The position numbers were made by a program, and so were the translations under genes. A stretch of 64,000 nt of DNA from Sva-07 sp031426215 (GTDB taxonomy: Bacteria > Actinomycetota > Acidimicrobiia > Acidimicrobiales > Ilumatobacteraceae), in the NCBI GenBank assembly GCA_031426215.1, contig JANPKU010000021.1, positions 15,446-79,445 of the forward strand, given 5' to 3'. The notes beneath the pieces are model-generated. The model saw nothing but the letters and a program-made list of their open reading frames with translations. It searched no databases and had not been told where the DNA came from. The first letter of the stretch is position 1. Every line of letters begins with the position of its first letter. Below are positions 25,375-34,023 of the stretch, in pieces.

Positions 25375-26232
25375 TCAGGTGTGGCGGAGGAGGCCTTGAT
25401 CGATGACGACGCGCTCGGTGGACGGATCCGACGGGTCGACCGCGCTGGTGGTGAACAGCGTCTCGCCGGCATCGCCGGACCACATCGTGATCGTGAGCGT
25501 GTCACCCGGCAGCACCGGGGCGGCGAATCGGGCTTCGATGTGATGGAACTTTTCCGGGTCACCGTTGCACACGGCATGCAGCAGGGCTCGACCGGTGAAT
25601 CCGTAGCTGCACAAACCGTGCAGGATCGGTCGATCGAAGCCACCGATCGCAGCGAATGACGGATCGGTGTGCAGCGGATTGCGGTCGCCTGACAAGCGGT
25701 ACACGAAGGCCTGGTCGATCGAGGTCTGATACGACACCACATGGTCGGGCTCGCGCTCGGGAGGCACGTTCTTCGGACCCGATGGGCCACGATCGCCGCT
25801 CCAGCCGCCTTCGCCCCTGATGAACGCCGAAGAGGTGTTGGTGTAGAGCAGCTCACCGTCCATCACCGCGCTCGACTCGGTGACCACGACAGCGGCTTTG
25901 CCCTTGTCGTACATCGCTACGAGTTCGCTCGTGATGGTCGCCGTGCCCGCCACAGGGATCGGCCGATGCAACGTGACCGCCTGCTGGCCGTGCACGAGGA
26001 GCGCCGGGTTGAAGGTGCCGATGTTGCCCATGGCCGACCCTCTTCCCCACCCGATCACCACCGGAAACGTGGGGAACACCATCTGGGTCACGCCGTTGGT
26101 GTTCTCGGTGGTGAAGGCCAGCTCCTCGTGACCGGCTCCGATCCCGACCGCGTAGACGAGCGCGTCCTTGGAGGTCCAGCTCACCTCGACGGGATCACTG
26201 GTGGAGCCGACGGCATCCGGATTGAGCGGCAT
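25375..26232 (-). CDS. MaoC-like enoyl-CoA hydratase 2 (double hot-dog)
   Basis: The 285-residue protein has an N-terminal hot-dog half without catalytic residues and a C-terminal half with the hydratase 2 motif YRLSGDRNPLHTDPSFA followed by HGLCSYG. It would hydrate trans-2-enoyl-CoA to the (3R)-hydroxyacyl-CoA. The Asp and His in SGDRNPLH are the catalytic pair of the family. It lies 58 bp downstream of an SDR of the MFE-2 dehydrogenase type, so the two probably act in sequence in fatty acid or steroid side-chain oxidation. Confidence 0.88.
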   Translation of the reverse strand: MPLNPDAVGSTSDPVEVSWTSKDALVYAVGIGAGHEELAFTTENTNGVTQMVFPTFPVVIGWGRGSAMGNIGTFNPALLVHGQQAVTLHRPIPVAGTATITSELVAMYDKGKAAVVVTESSAVMDGELLYTNTSSAFIRGEGGWSGDRGPSGPKNVPPEREPDHVVSYQTSIDQAFVYRLSGDRNPLHTDPSFAAIGGFDRPILHGLCSYGFTGRALLHAVCNGDPEKFHHIEARFAAPVLPGDTLTITMWSGDAGETLFTTSAVDPSDPSTERVVIDQGLLRHT

Positions 26233-26290
26233 GAGTGCCTCGCTTTCGTACAGGTTCGTGGTGATTGGTGAACGAATGGTCAGTGGATGA

Positions 26291-27217
26291 TCAGGACGTC
26301 AACATCGTCTGCGGCCAGCCGCCCGGCTCACCGTTCATCCCCGAGTTGGCGCGGGCAGCGGCGAGGAGCTCGGCGACGGCCGGGCCGATCTTGGTCGGGT
26401 CGTCGATCGGTGTCGTCGACGGACCTCGCACCCACCCTTCGGCGACTGCGAGCGTCTGACCCGACGCTTCGAACACCCGCCCGGTGACGTTGGCGGCCTC
26501 GTCGGAGCACAGCCAGGTGACGATCGGGGCGATCCAGTGCGGCGCCCGCGCCTCGCGTGCTTCGTCGGTCTCCGGTGCGGGACCGAGGCCCTCGGTCATC
26601 CGGGTCAGCGCCACCGGTCCGACAGCGTTCACGGTCACGCCATAGCGGGCGACCTCGAGCGCGACGATGTTGGTGAAGGCGGCGATGCCGGCCTTCGCTG
26701 CGCCGTAGTTCGCCTGGCCTGGATTGCCGTAGATGCCCGACACCGACGTGGTGTTGACGATTCGCCCGCTGACCGGCTCGCCGGCCTTGGCGCGTTCACG
26801 CCAGTAGGCAACAGCCCATCGTGACGGCGCGAACGTGCCCTTGAGGTGGACGTTGATCACCGAGTCCCATTCCTCCTCGGTCATGTTGGCGAGCACCCGG
26901 TCGCGCAGGATGCCGGCGTTGTTGACGAGCGCGTGGAGGTCGCCGAAGGTCTCGATGGCGGTGTTGATCATGCGCTGAGCGCCTTCCCAGTCGGCGACGT
27001 TGTCGCCGTTCGCCACCGCCTCGCCGCCCATCTCGAGGATCTCGTTGACCACCTGCTGTGCCGGGGAGAGGTCGCCGCCGCTGCCATCGACGTTGCCGCC
27101 GAGGTCGTTGACCACGACCTTGGCCCCGTGACGGGCGAGGCTCAGCGCGTGCTCGCGCCCGATCCCCCGACCAGCTCCGGTGACAATTGCAACTCGCCCC
27201 TCGCACAGACCACTCAT
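26291..27217 (-). CDS. SDR family 3-hydroxyacyl-CoA dehydrogenase-like protein
   Basis: This classical short-chain dehydrogenase has VTGAGRGIGREHALSLA at the N-terminus, VVNDLGG (specificity loop typical of the dehydrogenase unit of MFE-2), NNAG, Ser and NYGAAK (Tyr and Lys catalytic). The start is the ATG at 27217, preceded by AAGGAA; the longer open frame runs into the promoter region. The 308-residue protein carries a C-terminal extension after the Rossmann core. It is paired with the MaoC hydratase downstream and divergent from the amidase gene. Confidence 0.88.
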   Translation of the reverse strand: MSGLCEGRVAIVTGAGRGIGREHALSLARHGAKVVVNDLGGNVDGSGGDLSPAQQVVNEILEMGGEAVANGDNVADWEGAQRMINTAIETFGDLHALVNNAGILRDRVLANMTEEEWDSVINVHLKGTFAPSRWAVAYWRERAKAGEPVSGRIVNTTSVSGIYGNPGQANYGAAKAGIAAFTNIVALEVARYGVTVNAVGPVALTRMTEGLGPAPETDEAREARAPHWIAPIVTWLCSDEAANVTGRVFEASGQTLAVAEGWVRGPSTTPIDDPTKIGPAVAELLAAARANSGMNGEPGGWPQTMLTS

Positions 27218-27290
27218 CGACAGTTCCTTCCTGGTTCCGATGGCGCCGAACTCGCGGCGCCGACTGGTCCGGCATCGTAGGGTCAGCGTC

Positions 27291-28109
27291 GTGTGCGACT
27301 GCCAGCGGACGAGGCGTGAGCTCTTCGGCGGAGCGTTCACCGGTGCGATCGGGGTCGCATCGACGCTGGGGCTCGCCGCCTGTGGACGCCCGCCGAGCAC
27401 ACGCCATGACACGCTGTCGAAGCTCGCTCCGATGGCGTCACTGGCCACGGTCGAGGTGGACCCGGGCGTGCACGTCCACCCTCGCGATCAATGGGGCGCC
27501 GATCTGCCACCCAAGGGCGCGATCGCACCGGAGACGGTGAGGTTCCTGCTCGTGCACCACACCGCTTCCAGCAACGACGTGCCCGACCCGCGAGCGGTCA
27601 TCCGCCAGACGTATGCGTTCCACACCGGACCGCAGAAGCGTTGGCCCGACATCTGCTACCACTTCATGATCGGCCCGGACGGTTCGATCTGGGAGACCCG
27701 TGCCGGTTCGCTCGCCGGACCCGTCATCGCTGACGCCTCGGGCGGCAACCAGGGCTACGCGCAGCTCGTGTGCATGATCGGCGACTTCCAGTTGCGACCA
27801 CCGACACCGGCTGCCCAGGAGTCGCTGATGCGCATGTTGATCCACCTTGCGGATCGCTACGACATCGACACCGATCCGGCCGCCACCACCACGTTCATCT
27901 CGCGCGGGTCGGACAAGTTCCGGGCCGGCACCACCATCACCGCATCGACGATCTCGGGCCACCGCGACATGACCTACACCTCGTGCCCTGGCGACAACGG
28001 ATATGCGCTGCTCGGCGACTGGCGCAGCCGAGTCCACGCCACCCGCCTCCAACGCAACGATCCCGGCCCGACCAAACGGGCCGTCCGGCTCGGCGTCCAC
28101 CTCAGCTGA
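27291..28109 (+). CDS. Tat-exported lipoprotein N-acetylmuramoyl-L-alanine amidase (PGRP-like)
   Basis: The N-terminus has a twin-arginine signal (TRRELFGGAF), a hydrophobic stretch and a lipobox (LGLAAC, Cys31). A peptidoglycan-recognition/amidase-2 domain follows: LLVHHTASSN (His89/His90), YHFMIGPDGSIWETR, and ISGHRDMTYTSCPG with His224 and Cys232 completing the zinc site. It would cleave the amide between muramic acid and the stem peptide. The GTG at 27291 fits the signal peptide; the upstream open frame covers the divergent SDR promoter. Mature length is about 240 residues. Confidence 0.85.
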   Translation: MCDCQRTRRELFGGAFTGAIGVASTLGLAACGRPPSTRHDTLSKLAPMASLATVEVDPGVHVHPRDQWGADLPPKGAIAPETVRFLLVHHTASSNDVPDPRAVIRQTYAFHTGPQKRWPDICYHFMIGPDGSIWETRAGSLAGPVIADASGGNQGYAQLVCMIGDFQLRPPTPAAQESLMRMLIHLADRYDIDTDPAATTTFISRGSDKFRAGTTITASTISGHRDMTYTSCPGDNGYALLGDWRSRVHATRLQRNDPGPTKRAVRLGVHLS

Positions 28110-28148
28110 CCAACGCACCGTGCGGCGAGCGCCCGTAGCCTTGCCGAC

Positions 28149-29390
28149 GTGAACGCCCCGACAGCGACGCCTCCGAGCGAGCACCTCACGGCCGATGTCG
28201 TGGTCGTCGGCCTCGGTCCCGCAGGGAGTGCGGCCGCGATCGAACTGCGACGCGCAGGACGTTCGGTGGTCGCGATCGACAAGGCCGTGTTCCCGCGCGA
28301 CAAGTGCTGCGGCGACGGCCTCACCACACTCGGGCTTCGCGAACTCGAGCGCCTCGGGCTCGATCGCCAGGCCATCCCGGACTGGTTCGAGGTCGGGGGG
28401 GCCGCGATCCGCTCACCCAGTGGTCGCGAAGTGTTCGTGCCGTTGCCGTCGACGGGCAGCTACGCGGCGGTGGCGCCGCGACTCCAGCTCGATGACGCCT
28501 TGGTGCGACTCGCCCGTGGACACGGCGCCGACATCCGCGACGGACATGGCTTCCAGCGTCTCGACGAGCACGGCGACCACCTCACCGTGATCGCCGACGG
28601 CCTCGAGATCGACACCCGCTACATCGTCGCGGCGGACGGGATGTGGAGCCCCGTCCGCAAGGCATTGGGCGCCAACGAGGTCGGCTACCTCGGTGAATGG
28701 CACGGGTTCCGCCAGTACGCCCGCAACGTCACCGGCTCGGCGTCGCGGCAACTCCACGTGTGGTTCGAGCCCGATCTGGTCCCCGGCTATGCCTGGTCGT
28801 TCCCGCTCCCGGGAGGTCGGGCGAACGTCGGGTTCGGCGTGCTGCGCGACGGAAGCCGCCGAATCCAGGACATGAAGCAACTCTGGGCCGATCTGTTGGC
28901 CCGGCCTCACGTCGTCGACGCCCTCGGCGACGGCTTCGAGCTCGAGGATCGCCACACGGCTTGGCCCATCCCGGCGCGGGTCGACGGGGCCACGTTGAGT
29001 GCCGGACGCGTGCTCTTCACGGGCGACGCCGCGATGGCCACCGATGTGATGACCGGCGAAGGCATCGGCCAAGCGTTGCTCACCGGACGACTCGCAGCCG
29101 AGGCGATCATCGCCGCCGGTGCCCTCCAGCCCGACGACGCAGCTGCGATCTACAGCGCCGCGGTGGCCCATCACCTGTTCGCCGACCACAGGATGTCGCG
29201 AGCACTCGGGTCGGTGCTCACCACCTCGTGGGGTGCGAGAGGCGCTATCCGCGTCGTGGCCGCGAGCGGCGAGTGGGGACGACGGAACTTCGCCCGGTGG
29301 ATGTTCGAAGACGAGCCTCGCGCCGTGGTGCTCACCCCCAGCCGCTGGCACCGCCGCTTTCTTGCGCAGCCCGGCGCCTGGGCCAGCTGA
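28149..29390 (+). CDS. Geranylgeranyl reductase family FAD-dependent oxidoreductase
   Basis: The 413-residue flavoprotein has the dinucleotide-binding motif VVVGLGPAGSAAAIEL, the CCGDGLT segment typical of the GGR family, and the second FAD motif VLFTGDAAMATDVMTGEGIG. Family members reduce isoprenoid double bonds in quinone side chains, lipids or chlorophyll, or act as flavin-dependent oxidases. Here it could act on menaquinone or a polyprenyl chain, but nothing nearby fixes the substrate. It ends 7 bp before a convergent hypothetical gene. Confidence 0.85.
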   Translation: MNAPTATPPSEHLTADVVVVGLGPAGSAAAIELRRAGRSVVAIDKAVFPRDKCCGDGLTTLGLRELERLGLDRQAIPDWFEVGGAAIRSPSGREVFVPLPSTGSYAAVAPRLQLDDALVRLARGHGADIRDGHGFQRLDEHGDHLTVIADGLEIDTRYIVAADGMWSPVRKALGANEVGYLGEWHGFRQYARNVTGSASRQLHVWFEPDLVPGYAWSFPLPGGRANVGFGVLRDGSRRIQDMKQLWADLLARPHVVDALGDGFELEDRHTAWPIPARVDGATLSAGRVLFTGDAAMATDVMTGEGIGQALLTGRLAAEAIIAAGALQPDDAAAIYSAAVAHHLFADHRMSRALGSVLTTSWGARGAIRVVAASGEWGRRNFARWMFEDEPRAVVLTPSRWHRRFLAQPGAWAS

Positions 29391-29397
29391 TCAACGG

Positions 29398-29751
29398 TCA
29401 GAGACGGGGGTCATCGGGTGGCGGTGCCCAGAAATCGACCTCGCCGATTCGACCCGTGATGCCGTCGACGTCGATGTCCTCCGGATCGCCGGTGGCCTCG
29501 TAGACGATCACGATGTCGTCGTCCTTCGGCGGACCCTCGTAGATGTCGCGTAGTCCGATCATCGCTCCAGCGGCCACAGCACCGAGAACGCCACCCTTGC
29601 GACGACCGGCCTCGATCATCGAGAGTCGGCGAGCAGCCATTGCCTCCTCGGCTTCGATGCGCGCCACGTCGATGCTCGCGATGAGCTCCGCGTCGAGCGC
29701 ATCAGCAGCGTCGGACGCGCAAGCGGCATCGTCGTCGAGTGGTTCGGCCAC
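29398..29751 (-). CDS. Hypothetical acidic protein
   Basis: The product has 117 residues when started at GTG 29751. It is very acidic, with a helical middle (EAEEAMAARRLSMIEAGRRKG) and a short Gly/Ala hydrophobic stretch (VLGAVAAGAMIGL) that is too weak to call a membrane helix. The C-terminus is rich in Asp, Gly and Pro. No family is recognised. It is divergent from the moxR operon with an 80-bp gap, so they may share a regulatory region. Confidence 0.6.
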   Translation of the reverse strand: MAEPLDDDAACASDAADALDAELIASIDVARIEAEEAMAARRLSMIEAGRRKGGVLGAVAAGAMIGLRDIYEGPPKDDDIVIVYEATGDPEDIDVDGITGRIGEVDFWAPPPDDPRL

Positions 29752-29831
29752 CCGCCCAGAATACGAGAAGTCGGTGAGAGATGCGTCGCCGCACTGGTCG
29801 AATGCCGGTGCAGCGCTACCGTCGTCGGGCA

Positions 29832-30890
29832 ATGACCGCCAGCGATCAATCCCACGCGCCTGCCACCGCATCGACGCCTGCCGACGACCGCCAGACCGCC
29901 GAGACGTTCGAGAAGATCTTCTTCGAACTCCGCAAGGTGATGGTCGGCCAGACCCGGCTGCTCGAACGCCTCCTCGTCGGCGTGCTGTGCCGCGGTCACT
30001 GCCTGCTGGAGTCGGTGCCCGGTCTGGCCAAGACCTTGGCGGCGGAAACCCTCGCCGACGTCGTTGGCGGCACGTTCGCCCGAATCCAGTTCACACCGGA
30101 CCTGTTGCCGTCCGACATCACCGGCACCCGCATCTACCGAGCAAACAGCGAGACATTCGACGTCGAGTTCGGCCCCGTGTTCGTCAACTTCCTGCTCACC
30201 GACGAGATCAACCGGGCGCCCGCCAAGGTGCAGTCCGCCCTGCTCGAAGTGATGGCCGAACAGCAGGTCACCATCGGCGGCGTCACCCACGCAGCACCGA
30301 ATCCGTTCTTCGTCGTCGCCACCCAGAACCCGATCGAGTCGGAGGGCGTGTACCAACTGCCCGACGCACAGCGAGACCGCTTCATGATGAAGATCGTCCT
30401 CGACTACCCCACCCCCGACGAGGAACTCACGATCATCGACCGGATGAGCATCAGCGCACCGGTACCGAGCCAGGTCATCACGCTCGATGAGTTGATCGCC
30501 CTCCAGCGACGCGCCGACACCGTGTTCGTCGATCGTTCGGTGTCGCAGTACGCCGTCGACCTCGTGCAGTGCACTCGGGATCCTGCACGCGCCGGCCTCG
30601 GCGACCTGTCGTCGGTGATCGGGCTCGGAGCCAGTCCTCGAGCATCACTCAACCTGGTTCGCGGTGCTCGAGCGCTGGCACTGATGCGCGGTCGCTCGTA
30701 CACCACACCACAGGACGTGTTCGACCTCGCCCCCGAGATCCTCCGCCACCGGTTGCTGCTCACCTACGACGCACTGGCCCGCGACATCACGACCGACCAC
30801 GTCGTGCAACGGATCCTGGCGACGGTGCCCGCCACGTGGGTGTCGCCGAAACCGAACGACGCCTTCGGCAGCGGCGCCCCGAGGGTCTGA
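29832..30890 (+). CDS. MoxR-type AAA+ ATPase
   Basis: The 352-residue ATPase has a Walker A region LLESVPGLAKT (about 58-68), Walker B LLTDEINRAP (121-130), sensor ATQNPIESEGVYQLPDAQRDRF and a C-terminal lid. MoxR proteins act as chaperones that insert metals or assemble complexes together with von Willebrand factor A proteins. The next two genes encode a DUF58 and a VWA protein, the classic partner set. The ATG at 29832 was chosen; upstream codons are Arg-rich and overlap the divergent promoter. Confidence 0.92.
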   Translation: MTASDQSHAPATASTPADDRQTAETFEKIFFELRKVMVGQTRLLERLLVGVLCRGHCLLESVPGLAKTLAAETLADVVGGTFARIQFTPDLLPSDITGTRIYRANSETFDVEFGPVFVNFLLTDEINRAPAKVQSALLEVMAEQQVTIGGVTHAAPNPFFVVATQNPIESEGVYQLPDAQRDRFMMKIVLDYPTPDEELTIIDRMSISAPVPSQVITLDELIALQRRADTVFVDRSVSQYAVDLVQCTRDPARAGLGDLSSVIGLGASPRASLNLVRGARALALMRGRSYTTPQDVFDLAPEILRHRLLLTYDALARDITTDHVVQRILATVPATWVSPKPNDAFGSGAPRV

Positions 30891-30892
30891 CC

Positions 30893-31903
30893 GTGGCAAC
30901 GCTGGGTCCGGCGAGCGTGTCGCCGTCGGCCGCTGCGACATCGAGTTCGTCTCCTCCCTGGTCGCCGGCGACGGCAACGGCTGGCGGTTGGGCGGCCGGC
31001 CCGCCGACCGAGACCGTCGCCGAACTCCTGCGCACACTGGAACTCACCATCACGGGCCGCCTCGATGGCGTGCTCCACGGGCAGTACCAGGGACTCACGC
31101 CGGGCCACGGTTCCGAGCCCGGCGAATCACGGCTCTATCAGCCGGGCGACGACGTACGCCGCATCGATTGGAACATCACGGCGCGAACGCAGGAGACCCA
31201 CGTGCGTGAGCAGATCGCGGACCGCGACCTCACGGCGTGGCTGGTCGTCGACGTGTCCGCCACCATGCAGTTCGGCACCGTCTCCAACGACAAGGCCCAG
31301 ATCGCCACGGCCGCTGCCGCATGCATCGGCTTTCTCACCGCCCGCAACCAGAACCGACTCGGGGCCGTGCTCGTCGCAGGCCCGTCGATCCACGTGGTGC
31401 CGCCTCGTTCGGGTTCGAATCAGGTGCGTGCGGTGCTGTCGTTGCTCAGCGCTCCGCCCGTGTCCGAAGGACTCGGCCAGGCCGACCTCGCAGGCGCCAT
31501 CGATCGGGTCGGCGCCATCGCCAACCGCCGCGGGTTCGTCGCCGTCATCAGCGACTTCCGGGGCGACGACTGGCAGCCGGCGCTCGCCCGACTGAGCCTG
31601 CGCCACGACTTGCTCGCCATCACCGTCCACGATCCTCGCGAATACGACGTTCCCCCGATCGGACTGGTCGAGGTGATCGATCCGGCAACCGGCGCGAGGC
31701 GAGAGGTCCGGGTGACCGCACAGGTGCAGGAGCGCTTCGCCGCCGCGGCGTCGGATCAACGCAACCGGCGCACCGATGCACTCGGGCGGTCACGCGCCGA
31801 CGTGATCGAATTGTCGACCGATGCCGACTGGCTCGGCGCGATCGTGCAGCACACCCAGCGCCGGCGGGTTCAGGCGGTTCGTGGCGATGGGATCGGACGA
31901 TGA
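30893..31903 (+). CDS. DUF58 domain protein of the MoxR operon
   Basis: After a Ser/Ala/Pro-rich start of about 40 residues comes the DUF58 signature YQPGDDVRRIDWNITART, then a VWA-like fold with WLVVDVSATM (Asp-x-Ser-x-Thr, partial MIDAS). The 336-residue protein starts at GTG, 2 bp after the moxR stop. Its own stop overlaps the next gene as ATGA. The three genes form a tight operon. No membrane segment is seen, so it is probably cytosolic and works with the membrane-bound VWA protein. Confidence 0.88.
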   Translation: MATLGPASVSPSAAATSSSSPPWSPATATAGGWAAGPPTETVAELLRTLELTITGRLDGVLHGQYQGLTPGHGSEPGESRLYQPGDDVRRIDWNITARTQETHVREQIADRDLTAWLVVDVSATMQFGTVSNDKAQIATAAAACIGFLTARNQNRLGAVLVAGPSIHVVPPRSGSNQVRAVLSLLSAPPVSEGLGQADLAGAIDRVGAIANRRGFVAVISDFRGDDWQPALARLSLRHDLLAITVHDPREYDVPPIGLVEVIDPATGARREVRVTAQVQERFAAAASDQRNRRTDALGRSRADVIELSTDADWLGAIVQHTQRRRVQAVRGDGIGR

Positions 31904-32880
31904 GTACGGACTTCCTCGCGCCCGGTCGGCTCTTGTTGCTGCTGGTCGTGGCGGCTCTCGCCGTGTTGTACGTGGTCGTGCTGCGCTGGCGCAAAGCCGC
32001 GACCGTGCGCTTCACCCAGGTCGACCTGCTCGACAAGGTGGCCCCGCAACGCCCGCGTTGGCGTCGACACGTCGTGGCCGCACTGCAATTGCTCGGGCTC
32101 GCCTTCGCCGTGGTCGCCGTTGCTCGACCGGTCGAACGCACCACCGAGAACACCACGACCGAGGGACGCATCCTGGTGCTGTTCGACGTGTCGTTGTCGA
32201 TGATGGCCGACGACGTGGCGCCACGCCGTTTCGAGGCAGCCCAGGAGGCGGCACGGGACTTCGTCGATCTCGTCGACCCCGGCGTCGAAGTGGGTCTGAT
32301 CGGATTCTCGGGTGCGGTGAGCGTCGACGTCGATCCGACCCTCGATCGCGCGACGATGCTGCGCGGCATCGACAATCTCGAGCTCGCCGAATCGACCGCG
32401 ATCGGCGATGCTCTCTCCGCCGGAACGAGACTGCTGGTCAACGCAGCCGACCCGAACGACGATTCAGATCTTCCGCCCGGCGTGATCGTGCTGCTCAGCG
32501 ATGGCGAAACCACCGTCGGCAGCCTGACGTCCGACGGCGCAGCCGAGGCCGCTGATGCGGGCATCCCCGTGTACACGATCGCGTTCGGTACGGAGGGCGG
32601 GTCGATCCAGGATCCGGAGACCGGCGAGATCGTGCCGGTGCCGGTGCGGCCGGCCGACCTCGAGCTCGTCGCCGAAACCACCGGCGGTCAGGCCTTCGAG
32701 GCACGTACGGGGGACGAGTTGGCGAGCGCCTACGACCAGATCGCCGAATCGCTTGGCGAGACGATCGGCGACCCCGTCGAGATCATCACCGAGCTCACGT
32801 GGCGCTGGGCGCTCGCCGCCTTCCTCTGTCTCGGACTTGCCTGGGCGCTGAGCCTCTGGTGGCTGCGCGGCATGGTCTGA
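31900..32880 (+). CDS. Membrane-anchored VWA domain protein (BatA-like)
   Basis: The 326-residue protein has two N-terminal membrane helices (about 10-28 and 58-76), a VWA domain with a full MIDAS motif DVSLSMM (Asp96, Ser98, Ser100) and LLSDGET, and a final membrane helix (about 303-320). This layout matches BatA/BatB-type proteins of aerotolerance-like operons. It probably works with the MoxR ATPase. It ends 2 bp before a palindrome that separates it from the convergent F420 oxidoreductase. Confidence 0.9.
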   Translation: MSTDFLAPGRLLLLLVVAALAVLYVVVLRWRKAATVRFTQVDLLDKVAPQRPRWRRHVVAALQLLGLAFAVVAVARPVERTTENTTTEGRILVLFDVSLSMMADDVAPRRFEAAQEAARDFVDLVDPGVEVGLIGFSGAVSVDVDPTLDRATMLRGIDNLELAESTAIGDALSAGTRLLVNAADPNDDSDLPPGVIVLLSDGETTVGSLTSDGAAEAADAGIPVYTIAFGTEGGSIQDPETGEIVPVPVRPADLELVAETTGGQAFEARTGDELASAYDQIAESLGETIGDPVEIITELTWRWALAAFLCLGLAWALSLWWLRGMV

Positions 32881-32881
32881 C

Positions 32882-32920
32882 GAAATGAAACGGAGAGGTC
32901 TGACCCCTCGGTTTCATTTC
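32882..32920. repeat. Palindrome related to the RAYT repeats
   Basis: Two 19-bp arms (left GAAATGAAACGGAGAGGTC) match at 17 positions around one central T. The innermost bases GGTC-T-GACC are the same as in the REP palindromes at 10178, 11066 and 39629, but the outer arms differ. It fills the gap between two convergent genes, starting 1 bp after one stop and overlapping the other, and may end transcription from both sides. Confidence 0.75.
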
Positions 32921-33962
32921 AGAGGAGCGACTTGAGCTGGTCGATCGTCTTGACGGCATCGGCACCGACGGGGTTCACCGAGAGATGGGTGACGCCCGCC
33001 TCCTGGAACGCAGCGATGCGCTCCTTGACGTACCCGGCCGGTCCGACCAGGTTCGACTTCTCGAGCAGGTCGCTCGGTACCGCCGCCGCCGCCTCGTCCT
33101 TCTTCCCGGACAGGTAGAGGTCCTGGATCTCGGCGGCCTCGTCGACGTAGCCGTAGCGCTGACAGATCGTGTTGTAGAAGTTCTTGTCGCGGGCCCCCAT
33201 CCCGCCGATGTACAACGCGGCGCTCGGGCGCGCGAGGTCGAGGAGGCGCTTCTGCGCGTCACCGGTGAGCTCGTCACCGATCGCCACCATGCCCCCGGCG
33301 GAGATCTGGAGGCGCCCGAGGTCGGGATCGCGTTCGGCGGTGCCTGCCTTCAGGTCATCGCCCCACACCGACTGGAACTTGTCGGGGTCGAAGAAGATCG
33401 GCAGCCAGCCGTCGGCGTACTTCGCAGTGTTCTTCACCGACTGACCCATCAGGCTCGCCCAGAAGATCGGGATGTGCTCGCGCACCGGGTGGTTGATCAG
33501 CTTCAACGGTTTGCCGAGGCCGGTTCCCTCACCCTCGGGAAGCGGGATCGTCGTGGTCGGGCCGTCGTAGATCACCTTCTCGCGCCGCCAGGTCATCCGG
33601 CACACGTTGATGTAGTCGCGGATACGGGGCATCGGCTTGTCGTAGGGCACCCCGTGGAACCCTTCGATCACCTGTGGTCCGGATGCACCGAGTCCGAGGA
33701 TGAAGCGACCGTTCGACACGTAGTCGAGGCCTGCCGCGGTCTGCGCCATGCACGTGGCCGTGCGCGAGAACACGTTGAGGATGCCGGACCCGATCTCGAT
33801 CGTGGAGGTCTTGGCCGCCAGGAAGCCCATCTGCGAGACGGCGTCGAAGCTGTACGCCTCGGGGACCCAGACCACGTCGAGGCCGGCCTTTTCGAGTTCG
33901 ACGACCTTGTCCACGTCTGCGTGGAAGTCGCCGGAGTAGTTGATGGACATCGAGAGCTTCAT
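32919..33962 (-). CDS. LLM class F420-dependent oxidoreductase
   Basis: The luciferase-like TIM-barrel protein starts MKLSMSINYSGDF and contains VWVPEAYSFDAVSQMG, then NGRFILGLGASGPQVIEGFHG, typical of F420-dependent dehydrogenases and reductases. From the ATG at 33962 it has 347 residues. The upstream open frame overlaps the larE gene and is not coding. Such enzymes use reduced or oxidised coenzyme F420; the substrate is unknown. A second LLM protein is encoded at 49843. Confidence 0.88.
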   Translation of the reverse strand: MKLSMSINYSGDFHADVDKVVELEKAGLDVVWVPEAYSFDAVSQMGFLAAKTSTIEIGSGILNVFSRTATCMAQTAAGLDYVSNGRFILGLGASGPQVIEGFHGVPYDKPMPRIRDYINVCRMTWRREKVIYDGPTTTIPLPEGEGTGLGKPLKLINHPVREHIPIFWASLMGQSVKNTAKYADGWLPIFFDPDKFQSVWGDDLKAGTAERDPDLGRLQISAGGMVAIGDELTGDAQKRLLDLARPSAALYIGGMGARDKNFYNTICQRYGYVDEAAEIQDLYLSGKKDEAAAAVPSDLLEKSNLVGPAGYVKERIAAFQEAGVTHLSVNPVGADAVKTIDQLKSLL

Positions 33963-34023
33963 GGCGCCGAACGATATTGGCGCGCGCCCGGGTGGTTGCA
34001 GTCGGACGACAACCCCCGCCAGT

